Assembly (NCBI GenBank): GCA_001599815.1
Contig: BCIA01000005.1
Span: 3,666,472 to 3,730,471 of the forward strand
From: Furcasterigmium furcatum
Taxonomy: Eukaryota > Ascomycota > Sordariomycetes > Glomerellales > Plectosphaerellaceae
Direction: 5' to 3'
DNA length: 64,000 bases
Shown: positions 20,738 through 31,700 of the stretch, piece after piece
Numbering within the stretch: the stretch's first letter is position 1
Layout: every line of letters starts with the position of its first letter
Notes under the pieces: generated by a model
Told to the model about the DNA's origin: nothing
Seen by the model: only the letters and a program-made list of their open reading frames with translations
The model's database searches: none
Made by a program: the position numbers and the translations under genes

Positions 20738-21004
20738 GAGGAGTGAGGCGACTTCTCTCGAGATTACAGCCACATGAGACGACGAGACAGGCACCTGCTG
20801 AACTCGAGACAAGTCTAAGGATTGTCAGACCAACAGATCAACTTCTGGAAGTTTTGGGAACACGGCCGGGTCGTCAGGTGGCGCAGACGAGGAGGACTAT
20901 GAATTGGTACGTAGAATGGTCTGGGCACTCATTCCCAGTGACGACGCTGTAGAACCAAACAGAAGGTTTTTAATATACAATCTCTCCTCTCACGCTCTGT
21001 CCGT

Positions 21005-21847
21005 TTAGTAAACGCCCGGCAGGATCACGTAGGGCACCTCCTTCTTGAACTGCGTCCACTGCTGCCCGTACCGCCCGGCGCAGTACTCGTCGATGACGGG
21101 TATCGCGCGGAAGACAAAGTCGCACGACTGGAATAGGCCCATGGCGAGGCCGCCGGCCCAGCCCGACGAGGAGAAGCAGTATGCGGCGCGCCAGAGGGAG
21201 TAGCCGCCGTAGTTGATGTGGCGGGCCCAGCTCCAGAGGCCCGACTTGAAGACCTTGCCCTTGTTCTCGGGCTTGTCCTTGAAAACCTTGCGCTGGTACT
21301 CGGAGACGGTCTCGACGCCCATGCCGATGGTGTAGAGGGCGGCGCCGACGACGAGCTGGTAGGGCAGGCCCGTGCCGGGGAACTCGACCGTGGTGCCGGA
21401 CAGGACGCTGGTGGATGCGGAGAGGAAGAGCAGGGTGTTGGCGCTGTTCATCAGGGTGTTGTAGAAGCTCACGGCGATGGCGGCGGAGGGGGTGAACTCC
21501 TCGGCGGAGAGGGAGACGAGCCAGTAGATCTGCTTGGCGGCGGAGCCGACGGACAGGCCAAGGATGATGAGGTGGGAGAGAGGAAGGTCCAGGGAGTCGA
21601 TGTAGGGGATGCCGGTGAGGACGGTGGCGATTGGCGTGGCGGACAGGGCGGCCGACACGCCGAGCTTGGAGAGCACCTGGGTGCCCCAGCCGCCGACGAG
21701 GAGGTTGTACTGAAGAAAGGGGTCGAGGACGCGGAGGCCGACGAAGGTGAGGGTGCCGAGGGGACTGGGCTTCTTGATGCCGCGGCGGATGAGGTCCATG
21801 GGGGCCTTCTGCTGTTCGCCGGAGCCGGCCGGCTGAGAGCTTGACAT
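21005..21847 (-). CDS. DUF1295 / steroid-reductase-like membrane protein
   Basis: A single exon, 280 aa, from the ATG at 21847 (ACC ATG TCA context); an upstream TTG-initiated extension is not needed. Several hydrophobic segments are visible (SHLIILGLSVGSA, SAAIAVSFYNTLMN, LPYQLVVGAALYTIGMG). The C-terminal block GLWSWARHINYGGYSLWRA corresponds to the DUF1295 signature, which in most members reads like GLW.YSRHPNYFGE; here HP is replaced by HI and the acidic residue by Tyr. The family is related to 3-oxo-5-alpha-steroid dehydrogenases and sits in ER or other membranes, but substrate and even activity are unknown for the fungal members. Confidence 0.8.
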   Translation of the reverse strand: MSSSQPAGSGEQQKAPMDLIRRGIKKPSPLGTLTFVGLRVLDPFLQYNLLVGGWGTQVLSKLGVSAALSATPIATVLTGIPYIDSLDLPLSHLIILGLSVGSAAKQIYWLVSLSAEEFTPSAAIAVSFYNTLMNSANTLLFLSASTSVLSGTTVEFPGTGLPYQLVVGAALYTIGMGVETVSEYQRKVFKDKPENKGKVFKSGLWSWARHINYGGYSLWRAAYCFSSSGWAGGLAMGLFQSCDFVFRAIPVIDEYCAGRYGQQWTQFKKEVPYVILPGVY

Positions 21848-22758
21848 GGTGGTGAAGTTGAAGGAGTCGAGATGAGACGGAGAGTGATACTGGAGTGAGT
21901 GAATGGGAGTGACCCGGGGATGCCGCGAAGACAGCACTACCAGCACTTTTATTAATCTACAAACACTTACACTGGAACTAGAAGAGACGCGATGAGGTCA
22001 TGTCCGTCTGGGCAGGGGAGTGGGCATGATGGCACCGTTGAAACTTGCTGCTTGCACCATCGGAGTCCGTCGGTCGGTCCACATGCGACTTGGCTTGGCT
22101 TGGACCTTTGGTTTCTCGGTCCCGAACTGCTTCCCCAGTTCTGCAATCTCCATCCATCCCACTTGTGACGCGACTGTCGATGTGCCTGGTTCTGGGTTCA
22201 TCGACAGGGGTGCGACGGGGCTCGGCCCATGACCAGGACGAGAGTTGATCAGCCAACTAAGGCTAAGGCCGGCAACCTTCGCATACATCCTCATACATGA
22301 ACCGACCTCGATATCCGGCGCAATGAGCAGTCTTAGAGCAACCATGGTAAAGGTCCCGAGTCATCCGGCCAGCAAAGGAGTACATAGTGGGATGCCTGAC
22401 ATGTGCCGATCGGAGGCATGGATGTCACAGGTCCAGAGAACTGCTCAATGGCAATTGCCGGACCTCTGCGGTTTATTCCCGCGACAAGATCCGCTCGGCA
22501 TAGCGCGAACTTGTAGTTGCCCAGTCTCTCTGTGTTATTTCCCGGTCGAGAGACCGCGGCCTGTGTGATTGGTCCCTCGTAGTCCACGATCCCCTGAATA
22601 GGGGAACACCCACCGATCACCAGCTTTGTTCCTTGATTACCCCGCCATCACAAGCATCAATCCCCAAGGCCACCGATCGACCCCGAGAAATGTTTCGGGG
22701 GCTGTCCTCGCATCGGAGCCAGGCCCTATCGAACATCCCCAGGGCCGCTGCAATCACC
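21848..22758. promoter_or_regulatory. Divergent promoter region, DUF1295-like gene / CoA-transferase
   Basis: A 911-nt stretch. Small overlapping frames only; nothing else supportable. The CoA-transferase frame stays open back to 22633 but lacks family similarity there. Confidence 0.45.
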
Positions 22759-24258
22759 ATGGCCGCAAGTAAACCGCCAGTCTCGTCTACCAGTAGCGGA
22801 ACAGACGCCCCTAACCGGACCACCTTCGGCCCTCGAGATGTCATCCGAGAGGTCTGGCTCGGCCTGGGTCTTCCGAGCCGCTCCCTGGACTCCCTCCAAC
22901 TACCCGGCGAAGACAGCCACGGGCCTGCTCTTCCGTCGTCTTTCAAGATCGGCATCCTGGCACAGAGCTGCATTGCCCTGTCCGCGCTCGCCGCCGCCCA
23001 AGTTCATGCCGTTCGGAACAGCAAAGACAGAGTCCCAACAGTCACCGTGGACCGGGACCGTGCCGCCATCGAGTTCAACTCGGAAAAGCTGTACGTCCTG
23101 CACAATCATGAGCCCTCGCCGAAGAAGGATGCCATAGGCGGTCTTCACAAGACCATCGACGGCCATGTCCGCGTCCACGACGGCTTCCCGAACCATGTCA
23201 GGGGCATGCTGGATCTCCTCAAGCTCCCACCAGACGCCTCAAGAGCTCAGGTCGCGGAAGCGCTGGAGTCATGGGCGAGCATCGATGTCGAAGACGCCGC
23301 CACGGTCCGGGGAAAGATGGCCGCGTACGCACTGAGGTCATACCAGGAATGGGACGCCCTGCCGCAGTCAAAGGCCATCAGCAACTTCCCAATCGACCTG
23401 AAGCAACTTGCCGCTGGGCCGGAAAGACCGTCGACACGACTGGCGCCGGGCGCATCGAGGTGTCTCCAAGGCCTCCGGGTGGTCGAGATGAGCCGCGTGA
23501 TCGCATCCCCGTTGTGCGGGAAGACTCTCGCTGTCCATGGCGCAGATGCCCTGTGGGTGACATCCCCCAAACTCCCTGACCTGCCTGCCCTCGACCGGGA
23601 ATTCGGGCGCGGCAAGCGCACCATTCAACTCGATATTCACAACCCCGAAGACAAGAGCCGCCTTCTGGAGTTAATCAGGACGTGTGACGTGTTTGTCCAG
23701 GGGTATCGACCTTCCAGTCTCGCGGCGTACGGCCTCTCCCCCTCTGAACTGGCCGAGGCAAACCCAGACATCGTCATCGCAAACTTGTCGACATTCGGCC
23801 CAAGGGGTCCATGGTCCCAGAGGAGAGGATTCGACTCTCTCGTCCAGACGTGTTCTGGCATGAACGTCTCCGAGGCTGAACATGCCGGCGAGGGCCAGGC
23901 AGCGCGACCCATGCCCTGCCAGGCGCTCGATCACGGCGCTGGGTACATGCTGGCGACCGGCATCATGGCGGCTCTGCATCAACGCGCTGTGAAAGGGGGC
24001 TCTTGGCAAGTCGACGTTTCACTCGCGGGCGTTATGAAATATCTGAGAAGCTTGGGGCAGTATCCTGACTCGACGGGATTCCGGTGTGACGGTGTCGACC
24101 GCCCGGAAGACGTCCCGGAGGAGTTCTTCGAGACGAATGAGACGGGTTTTGGGACGATGACGACTTTGCGGCATAGTGCGGACATCGAGGGGTGTCAAGT
24201 CGGGTGGCAGATCATGCCCAAGCCCTTGGGATCAGACAAGCCCGAATGGGCAGCATGA
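22759..24258 (+). CDS. Family III CoA-transferase (CaiB/BaiF type)
   Basis: A single exon, 499 aa from the ATG at 22759 (CACCATGG context); an in-frame ATG at 22633 would add 42 non-conserved residues. The C-terminal domain carries family III blocks: LQGLRVVEMSRVIASPLCGK, the CoA-contact region GRGKRTIQLDI, LIRTCDVFVQGYRPSSL, and RGFDSLVQTCSGM, where Asp359 is the expected residue forming the acyl-anhydride intermediate. A further segment, LDHGAGYMLATGIMAALHQRA, fits the interlocked-dimer helix. The N-terminal 230 residues look like a second, divergent half-domain, as in other fungal members of about 500 aa. The enzyme moves CoA between carboxylic acids; the substrate cannot be told. Confidence 0.87.
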   Translation: MAASKPPVSSTSSGTDAPNRTTFGPRDVIREVWLGLGLPSRSLDSLQLPGEDSHGPALPSSFKIGILAQSCIALSALAAAQVHAVRNSKDRVPTVTVDRDRAAIEFNSEKLYVLHNHEPSPKKDAIGGLHKTIDGHVRVHDGFPNHVRGMLDLLKLPPDASRAQVAEALESWASIDVEDAATVRGKMAAYALRSYQEWDALPQSKAISNFPIDLKQLAAGPERPSTRLAPGASRCLQGLRVVEMSRVIASPLCGKTLAVHGADALWVTSPKLPDLPALDREFGRGKRTIQLDIHNPEDKSRLLELIRTCDVFVQGYRPSSLAAYGLSPSELAEANPDIVIANLSTFGPRGPWSQRRGFDSLVQTCSGMNVSEAEHAGEGQAARPMPCQALDHGAGYMLATGIMAALHQRAVKGGSWQVDVSLAGVMKYLRSLGQYPDSTGFRCDGVDRPEDVPEEFFETNETGFGTMTTLRHSADIEGCQVGWQIMPKPLGSDKPEWAA

Positions 24259-24548
24259 TGGTGGACTTCGATGCCGTTGTAAGTCGCGGTATTTGCCCTG
24301 GCTTCACGCAACGAAAGAGGTTCACCTGGCTGACAGCTCAGTCGCACACAGCACCACGTCTTAAATCATGATTCGTTGAAAAATTGAATAAGCTTGAGAT
24401 GCAGAAACATCGTAAATCTCATACCCAGGTAGGCGTCTAGCCTCAGAAATGCAGTACCCCTTTTCCCCGTCCAGGGTGAGGACCCAACCGCCACCAATGT
24501 TCCCATTCCACCATGGTAACCAATAGCCCAAGCCGACGTATCCCAAGT

Positions 24549-25598
24549 TTAGAATGCTAACAGAATATCAGTCAGTGAGAGGCACGACATGGACACGGGG
24601 GGAGCCGGAAACATACCAAGCAAGGGAATGGCGGCAACGACGACAGCGAGTCCAAGACCGCGCTTCAGCAGATCCGCGGAGCCGGCGCCGGCGTTCTCGC
24701 CGTTGCCGTTCTGGTTGGTGTTCTCGGTGGCCTCGGCAGGTACGGCGTTGGCGCCGACGAAGGGGTTCTGGTCGTTGACGACGCGGGCCTGGGTCGTGTC
24801 GAAGGCGAAGCTGCGGACGTTGCCGGTGTGCTTGCCGATCTGGGCGTTGATGTCGTTGGAGTTGAGGGGGTCGCCGGTCTGCCAGGCACCCATCATGGGC
24901 TCGTTGGTGGAGGCGAAGTTGAGCTGGGTGTTCTTCCACGAGTCGCAGTTGATGCAGCGGAAGTTAGCCATCATGAAGCCGTTGCCGACGCCGGAGCCCT
25001 CGAGGAGCTCGATGAGGGGGGCGTTCTGGGTGGGCACGGTAGGCATGGTGTATCCGGAGGCCTGGCGGCCGCTGACGGTCACGTTGCCCTGGCCGTCCTG
25101 GTAGATGATGAACATGTTGGAGTCGGCCATGCCGTTGCCGGTGCCCATGCCGACCCAGCTGAAGGTGTCGGGGGCGTAGATCTGGAAGAAGATGTTGCCG
25201 GAGCCGGTGCTCGAGGTGGACTGGGGGATGGCCATCGAGTAGCAGATCTGGTTACGGCAGTTGACGACACCCCTCTGGGTCTGGACGGTGGGGTTGTTGG
25301 TGCCGGGGACGGCGCTGGTCTCCGAGTTGGGGAGAGACTCTACGACTCCGTTGGGAGGTTGACTCTCGATCGCGTTCGGGACTCCACCGGCGGGGTTGGC
25401 AATGGGAGAGCCGACATTGTTGCTGTTGTCGACCGTGCCATCGTTCGGGTTCTGGTTCTCCCAGCCGCCACCACCGCCACCGTATTGTGCGGATGCGCCC
25501 ACGGCGTCTTGAAGCGGTCAGCGATTCGTGCCTGGTGATTCTGGGAGTGGTGCCGACTTACAGAGCGCGGAGAGGAAGAGGCTCGCAGAGTACTTCAT
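24549..25598 (-). CDS. Secreted DOMON / cellobiose-dehydrogenase-type cytochrome domain protein
   Basis: Three exons: 25598-25562, 25507-24617, 24556-24549; 311 aa. The first exon encodes the start of a signal peptide that is completed after a 54-nt intron (MKYSASLFLSALYAVGASA). A Gly/Asn/Pro-rich linker of about 60 residues precedes a DOMON-like beta-sandwich (about 80-215): ICYSMAIPQS, NIFFQIYAPDTFSWVGMGTG, NMFIIYQDGQGNVTVSG. Met and His heme ligands are plausible, but I cannot assign them. The tail (ADLLKRGLGLAVVVAAIPLL) is hydrophobic and fits a GPI signal. The last intron (24616-24557, 60 nt) has no in-frame stop and rejoins the same stop codon; retention adds 20 residues to the tail. 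Likely an extracellular electron-transfer or sugar-binding surface protein (inference). Confidence 0.82.
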
Positions 25599-28481
25599 TG
25601 TGAGGGATGTGCTGGACTGAGGTTGAAGGGGAAAGGCGACGACAATACTTGGGCAGAGATAGAAGAGAAGGGTCGACCAGTCGCCCAACAATTGATCAAC
25701 AATTGGAAGAAAATTAGAAGAAGAGCAAGAGACCACACTGGAAGGGAATGAAGAGCAGAGGAAGGGATAAGTTTCACCCCCCGACTGTCTGTCGCGGGTG
25801 CGAGGATCGTCTTAAAGGCATCGCGGCCGCGGAAACGTCGACGAGACCTCATTACCGGATTAGGCAGGTGGGTCCTTACGGTTACACTGCGAGCTTAAGC
25901 GCTCAGGGTCGGACTCCTTGGGAGCTCAGCGCTGCAGCGGCTGAAACGCGGAGGAAACAGGCCTTGTGGCTTGGCAGGCCCGGGGTGCGTTAGCACCTTG
26001 GACCCTTCAACACGGCCGGCCTTCAGTTTCTTTAACGGCCCTCCTCTGAGTGGCCGCTGAGGTGTCACCGTGGCGGGCAGAGGGCCCCGGCCCCCTGTAG
26101 CAGGTCCCTGCGTGGCCTGAGGAGTGGCTCCTCTGAGATCTCCGTCCCGCCTTGGGTTCTCGACTTGTTGTTTCATGGGACGACGCCGACCACTGAACAT
26201 GTCTCGTTTGGTCAGCGGTTGCATGGACGTCCAGTCCATTGTCACTGCGCAACCCGACGGACGATTCCTAAGCCAGCAGCCAGGGGCCCAGCCCAGAGAC
26301 GACGCCCGGCAGACGAGGGTGTTTCTTCTCTGTGCCAGTCCCTCTGCGCCCCCAGTCGTCTCGTCCAGTCTTGTCGCTGTCTCGTCTCGTCGTAGCATCG
26401 CGTGCGAACGACTGGGCATTGTCGCGGAATAGGACCACCATCCTGGCTTGGAACATAGCCTGAGTTCTCCCAGCCACCTCGATTACGCGGAGGCCGTCGG
26501 CGGACGAAGAGACGATGGCATCGTGAGCGGGCTGCTTGACATGTTTCCGGGTCTTGGGCACAGACTTGGTTCGCAACTGACAGAGACACGCATTCAGGAA
26601 TTGCAAATGCCGTCTCGTGATACGCCAGTACCACAGACGGCTCACATCTCGACACGGCCGGGCCTGTGGCGGCGGCCTCTCTTCCAAACCAGCGCGTAAA
26701 TTCAGGGGCCGGCCCGGATTCACCATCAGCCACAGCAACAAATCTCATCTCACGGAACCCTCTTCTGCTTGTACATCCGGATGATCACCCTTTCTAACAA
26801 TAAACCGGGGGAGCGATTCTCCCAGCGGCATCGCATCTTACAGGCTCCGGTCGGGCCGCGTTGAAGAGAGGCCAACGATGCGGCCGGCTGCCGCCTTGGC
26901 CCTGGGACCCTTCAGGGCGGAAATTCGGTGCGTGAATGCAACCATGCTGAAGACCATCCATTACCTGGGCAACTAGGTCATGTTTCAGCAGAGCGACCCC
27001 ATCACCTGATAAGTATGTCGGGTAGGCTTCAGAGAGGCTCGGCCTTGGATCTGAAGCAGCACTTAATTCTAGCTCATTCATTCTCCTCGTCCCCTGCACG
27101 AGGCCAAGGTGGTATTCGTTTGCCGCCATCAAGGGTCACGGAGAACACACCAAGTACTGGCAGAATTTTTCTCTTAGCCTGCGCCGAAAGTGGAGGACTC
27201 CCAACCCCTGTGAAGATGATACATCTGATCGCATGCTAAATGGGTAGGTATCTGCCCTATTCACTGTCGACGAAGAAGGGGTGTGCCTCCGCTCTCCACG
27301 TGTGGTCCAGGTCCCTGCCAATGGACCGTTCATCTGGGTTGGTCCTCATCAAAGCACTCAAGAAAGAGACAGAATCCTTTGTGACAACTGGAGTGAGATC
27401 GCTCATCCAAACTTAAGAGTCCAGCCCTGCTCTCACCATGGACACGGCATCCCTGACTGTTCCGTCGTCGTTGGAGACGTCTTGTACGATCTTCTGGACT
27501 ACCCTCTACAAAACCCGGCTTGGAAAACAAGCCGAGAAGGTCCACGATCTCCCTACTGTGCTCCTTGACCTCAATATAGCCTTGCTTGCCTGGTCTTAAA
27601 GTCCTTCACCAGCCAAACGGGGGAGTCGAGGCCATAGTCCAGCTTGACCTGCTGTATTACACGCCCCCAACACAAGCAGGATAAAGTCCACCAAGGACGT
27701 AAGCGGATTGACCTTCCTTGATGCCCTCCATGCCGGGTGTCGTTGATTCAATCTTGGCGGAGAGCTTGAGTCAGAGTCAGAGTGGCCATGGGTGGTTGAG
27801 GCAGCATCTTGATCACTGGCAGCCAGTCCTGCTGGGCTGACCAGAATACTATTAGTTGAGCCATGAAATGGACGGGGTTTAAGGTATTGGTTTCCAATTC
27901 GACCTGACTGAAGAGTTGCCAGCGTAGGCTGACAAAAGGAGGTCCTTGTACGACAAGGCGTCTATAATTGTCTTGTTGCTACGGGTCCATGTGTTGCGTC
28001 TCCGTCGAGCTCGAAAGATCATTTACACGCCCAGCCTACAATCACCAAGCTGATGATGGAAATAGATCTCTAGCGCTGTGCTTTTCTGCGACATACAGTG
28101 ATGTTTCTTGAACAGGAAGAGTCCATGAGTGCGAAGTGTGGTGGGAAATATCTTAAGGCGTAAGCCAACTTTTGATCTTTTCCATTTGATAACGGCCAGG
28201 CATGGATTCAGCTGAATGTTAGGCATATATATGCATGCCAGTTCATTAAATGTTCTCCATGTCGACCGCTGCGTCTCGACTGGTGAAGACGTTGTTGCTG
28301 GAGAGCTTTCAGGGGCAATTACCCCTCCAACGGGCTATATTTCTGGCGCCCGGCCGATCTCGGCAGTGAACAACCCCGCGCTCCGGCCCATCTTTCAGGC
28401 AGTTAAATGCCATTTAGAGCTGGAATTGCTCTCTGGAATGCTTGGGCATCATCAACAATTGGCGCCCTGAAGAACCTTAAG
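25599..28481. other. 2.9 kb intergenic region with possible decayed coding remnants
   Basis: The first 250 nt are the promoter and leader of the DOMON gene. Overlapping frames of up to 168 codons near 26242-26748 occur in two frames at once and look like composition effects. Between about 27500 and 27770 on the minus strand there are fragments with protein-like composition in alternating frames, described separately. No intact gene is supportable. Confidence 0.45.
27503..27770 (-). pseudogene. Possible decayed gene fragment
   Basis: Reading the minus strand, protein-like strings appear in successive frames broken by stops and frame changes: AKIESTTPGMEGIKEGQSAY with YVLGGLYPACVGGV, then VKLDYGLDSPVWLVKDFKT, then GYIEVKEHSREIVDLLGLF. 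The order and composition suggest one former protein. I do not recognise it, and the evidence is only by eye; chance frames in GC-rich DNA remain possible. Confidence 0.25.
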
Positions 28482-29973
28482 ATGGCGGCGCCCTCGGATC
28501 GACTGTATGCTCTCACTGCATCCGAAGTTCAATCTCTCATCAAGTCGAATGAGCTGACGCTCGAACAATACGTCGCCTCTCTCCTCGAGCGCTACCGAGC
28601 TCGCAATGAGCTTGTCCAAGCTTGGGCGCGTATTGAGCCCGAGAAGGTCCTCGACACAGCCAGAAAGTTGGATCAAATCAAGCCTGCAGACCGGGGCTGT
28701 CTTCATGGCTTCGTCGTCGGTGTCAAGGACATCATAAACACGCAGGGTGAGAGACATGTGCGGGGAGGCGCCCACTGCTCGCTGAAATTTCAAACCAGAT
28801 CACCCAACTCGGCACAACTCCCAATACCATGCACTCGATGGTCCTCAAATCGACGCATCGTCCGTGGCGATTCTCAGAGCAAACGGGGCTTTGATCATGG
28901 GTATGAACTCCGTCCATACCTCGGTTCAGTGAAGAGGACCTGGTTGGCTCATCGTGACTCTCCAGGCAAGACGGCGACCACGGAGTTCGCTGCGACAACG
29001 ACGACCCCGGGGACCAAGAACCCTCACAATGTCACCAGATCGCCCGGCGGTTCGTCTTCGGGCTCGGGCGCAGGTGTTGCTGATATGCAAATGCCCGTCG
29101 GCCTGGGAACGCAAACGATTGGCTCCATCATCAGGCCGGCCTCCTTCAACGGCATCTACGGCTTGAAGCCGACGTGGAACGCTATATCGTCTGAGGGACA
29201 GAAGACATCGGCTCCGACGCTCGACACCTTTGGGTTCCTGGCCCGCTCGATTGATGACTTACAGGCACTTGCTGATGTGTTCGCCTTGAGAGACGATGTG
29301 TCGCCAGGGCCCGTCCGCCTGAAGGGGTCCAAGTTTGCCCTGATCAAAACCCCAGTCTGGCCAAAGGCAGGCCCTGGCACAGTCGCGGCCATGGAAGAGG
29401 CTGCAAGGATTCTCAAGGTTGCTGGAGCCACGGTGGAAGAAGTCGCCTTGCCCCATGAGTTTGACGACGTTCCAAGCCTCCAGAATTGCATCATGCAGGC
29501 CGAGGCAGGGGTTGCTTTCTACAAAGAATACAACTCCGCGCGAGACAAGGTCAGTGACAACCTCGCGGACATGGCCAAGAACATCCACACCTGTTCCAAG
29601 AAGGAGTTTCTCCGGGCCATCGACACGGTTGCGAGCCTCCGGCCGAAGATTGACGACATTGCCGACCAATATACGGCAATAATTGCCCCAAGTGCCGTGG
29701 ACGTCGCACCAGTCGGCCCTGAGTGGACGGGGGATTCGGCTTTCAACGGAATATGGACGGTGAGTCGCCCTCCCAGATGAGATCTCGCTCTGCTAACGCG
29801 TATAGGCATTGCATGTGCCAGTGCTCAATATTCCAGCATTCGGGGGTGAAGACGGCATGCCCGTGGGAGTATCTCTGGTGACTTCACGGTATAGAGATCA
29901 GCACCTGCTGCAAGTAGGTCGGACGGTTGGACCGCTCCTCGTTGCTGAAGGCGGTTGGAGTTCGAAGATTTGA
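28482..29973 (+). CDS. Amidase-signature family hydrolase
   Basis: Four exons: 28482-28746, 28799-28900, 28966-29759, 29806-29973; 442 aa. Without splicing the frame looks damaged around 28750-28960, but two introns (GTGAGA...ACCAG and GTATGA...TCCAG) restore an intact PTRHNSQYHALDGPQIDASS-VAILRANGALIMGKT segment. The catalytic triad of amidase-signature enzymes is complete: Lys82 (VVGVKDII), the cis-Ser in GGSSSGS (about Ser153) and the nucleophile Ser176 in GTQTIGSIIRPA. It hydrolyses an amide bond in a substrate that cannot be named. No signal peptide, so probably cytosolic. The ATG at 28482 is preferred to an in-frame upstream one at 28407. The C-terminus is short compared with many family members. 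Confidence 0.88.
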
Positions 29974-30372
29974 TCGACCGTTACAGCGTTCAGATGGGTA
30001 GTTGTGCCCTCGGGTCTTTAGACTAGCGGCTGGTAGACGATGGACAAACTCGCATCTCTCGCGCGCGCATGAACGTCGGATGGTTGGAGGAGCATGTCGT
30101 GTGACTGTCGGCACAAGTCAATTGAAGCCGGCATCGGTCTTGTTGCCGAGCAACCAATGCAGGTACCAGTGACATCACGCGACCAGGGGGTGGTAAAGCG
30201 GGGGAGCATCCCCTAGCCTCGGTGTCAGGTACACCCGTACCACTTATCTTATCTCCGCCGAGCTGCCTAAGCTCGGGATGACGAGTGCGCAACCAGCGCG
30301 GCAAGCTCGCCATCCATCCTCCTCCTTCACATCACCACCCATCCATTCATCCAGCATATCCTACCATTCAAG
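29974..30372. other. Intergenic, amidase 3' flank and aminopeptidase promoter
   Basis: A 399-nt stretch, with a C/A-rich leader just before the aminopeptidase ATG. No gene seen. Confidence 0.45.
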
Positions 30373-31700
30373 ATGAAGTTCAACAAGGCTTCCGCTCTCG
30401 CCCTGATGCTGCAGGCAGCATCGGCTCGGTTCGTCCTCAAGGAGGAGACTGACAACGTCGTCCTCTTCCCCAGCGAGGCCGAGTCGCAGAAGTACCTCAT
30501 CGAGCTTGCGCCTGGCAAGACGCAGTGGGTGACGGAGGAGGAGAAGTGGGAGCTGCGTCGCGTGAGTGCACACTCCTGTCTCCCGGGGGTTTCGTAGCTA
30601 ATAACAGGCCAACAGAATGGCGAGCGCTTCTTCGACATCACCGAGACCCAGGATCTCGGCGCCTCCCGCGTCGGCATGGAGAGGAAGAGCACCTTCCCCA
30701 AGGAGTGCAAGCATCAGGATGTGGTCAGCCCGCTCCTGAAGGATCTCTCCAAGGAGAACATTGAGCGTCGTCTGGAGAAGTTCACCAGCTTCCACACGCG
30801 CTACTACAAGTCCGACTACGGCCGGCAATCGTCCGAGTGGCTGCTTTCCGAGATCAACTCGATCATCAAGGATGCTGGCGCCGACGAGCACGGCGTGCAT
30901 GCCGAGCCCTTCAAGCACTCGTGGCAGCAGAGCTCCATCATTGCCAGGATTCCCGGCAAGTCCAACAGCACGGTGGTCATCGGCGCGCACCAGGATTCCA
31001 TCAACCTGTTCCTTCCCAGCATTTTGGCAGCCCCTGGCGCGGACGATGACGGCAGCGGCTCAATGACCATTCTAGAGGTGTTCCGTGTCCTCCTGAGCAT
31101 CAAGGACGTTATCAAGGGCAACTCGGAGAACACCATCGAGTTCCACTGGTACAGCGCCGAGGAGGGTGGCCTGCTCGGCAGCCAGGCCATCTTCCGACAG
31201 TATGAGAAGGACGACCGGGATGTCAAGGCGATGCTGCAGCAGGACATGACCGGATTTGTTCAGCGCACCATCGATGCTGGCAAGCCCGAGAGTGTCGGTG
31301 TCATCACCGATTTCGTCGACCCCGGCCTGACCGACTTCATCAAGGCGGTCATTGTCGAGGTGAGTTTGATGTGACCCCATGGTCTGCCGCTCGCGATGAA
31401 GACTGACAAGATTGAAAATAGTATTGCGACATCCCTTACGTCGAGACCAAGTGCGGCTATGCTTGCTCGGACCACGCTTCCGCCAGCAAGGCCGGCTACC
31501 CCTCGGCCTTTGTGATTGAGAGTGCTTTCGAGGACTCGGACAACCACATCCACTCAACGGACGATCTGATCAAGTACCTCTCCTTCGACCACATGCTCCA
31601 GCACGCCAAGATGACTCTTGGTCTCGTGTACGAGCTCGGGTCGACCGACTTTGCTGCTCTCGAGAAGGGCAGCGATGACGCCTTTTCCGAGGAGTTGTAA
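30373..31700 (+). CDS. Secreted leucine-aminopeptidase-like M28 metallopeptidase
   Basis: Three exons: 30373-30561, 30616-31359, 31422-31700; 403 aa. A signal peptide covers about residues 1-19 and a propeptide extends to about residue 90. The M28 zinc ligands are all visible: His188 (GAHQDS), an Asp of the PGADDDGSG block (206-208), the Glu pair at 245-246 (SAEEGG; general base plus ligand), Asp273 (QQDMTG) and His329 (CSDHAS). Cys313, Cys322 and Cys326 suggest a disulfide near the active site. Such enzymes release N-terminal amino acids from peptides outside the cell. Size and intron-exon layout fit the fungal LAP1-type group. The C-terminus (SEEL) is not a convincing retention signal. Confidence 0.92.

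Noticed and set aside
24361..24546. 61-codon minus-strand ORF just after the DOMON stop
   Set aside because: It lies in the 3'UTR of that transcript; Trp/Gly-rich start is curious but nothing supports translation.
28747..28965. Apparent frameshift in the amidase
   Set aside because: The unspliced frame loses family similarity here, but two ordinary introns (28747-28798 and 28901-28965) restore the conserved segment and the frame, so the gene is intact.
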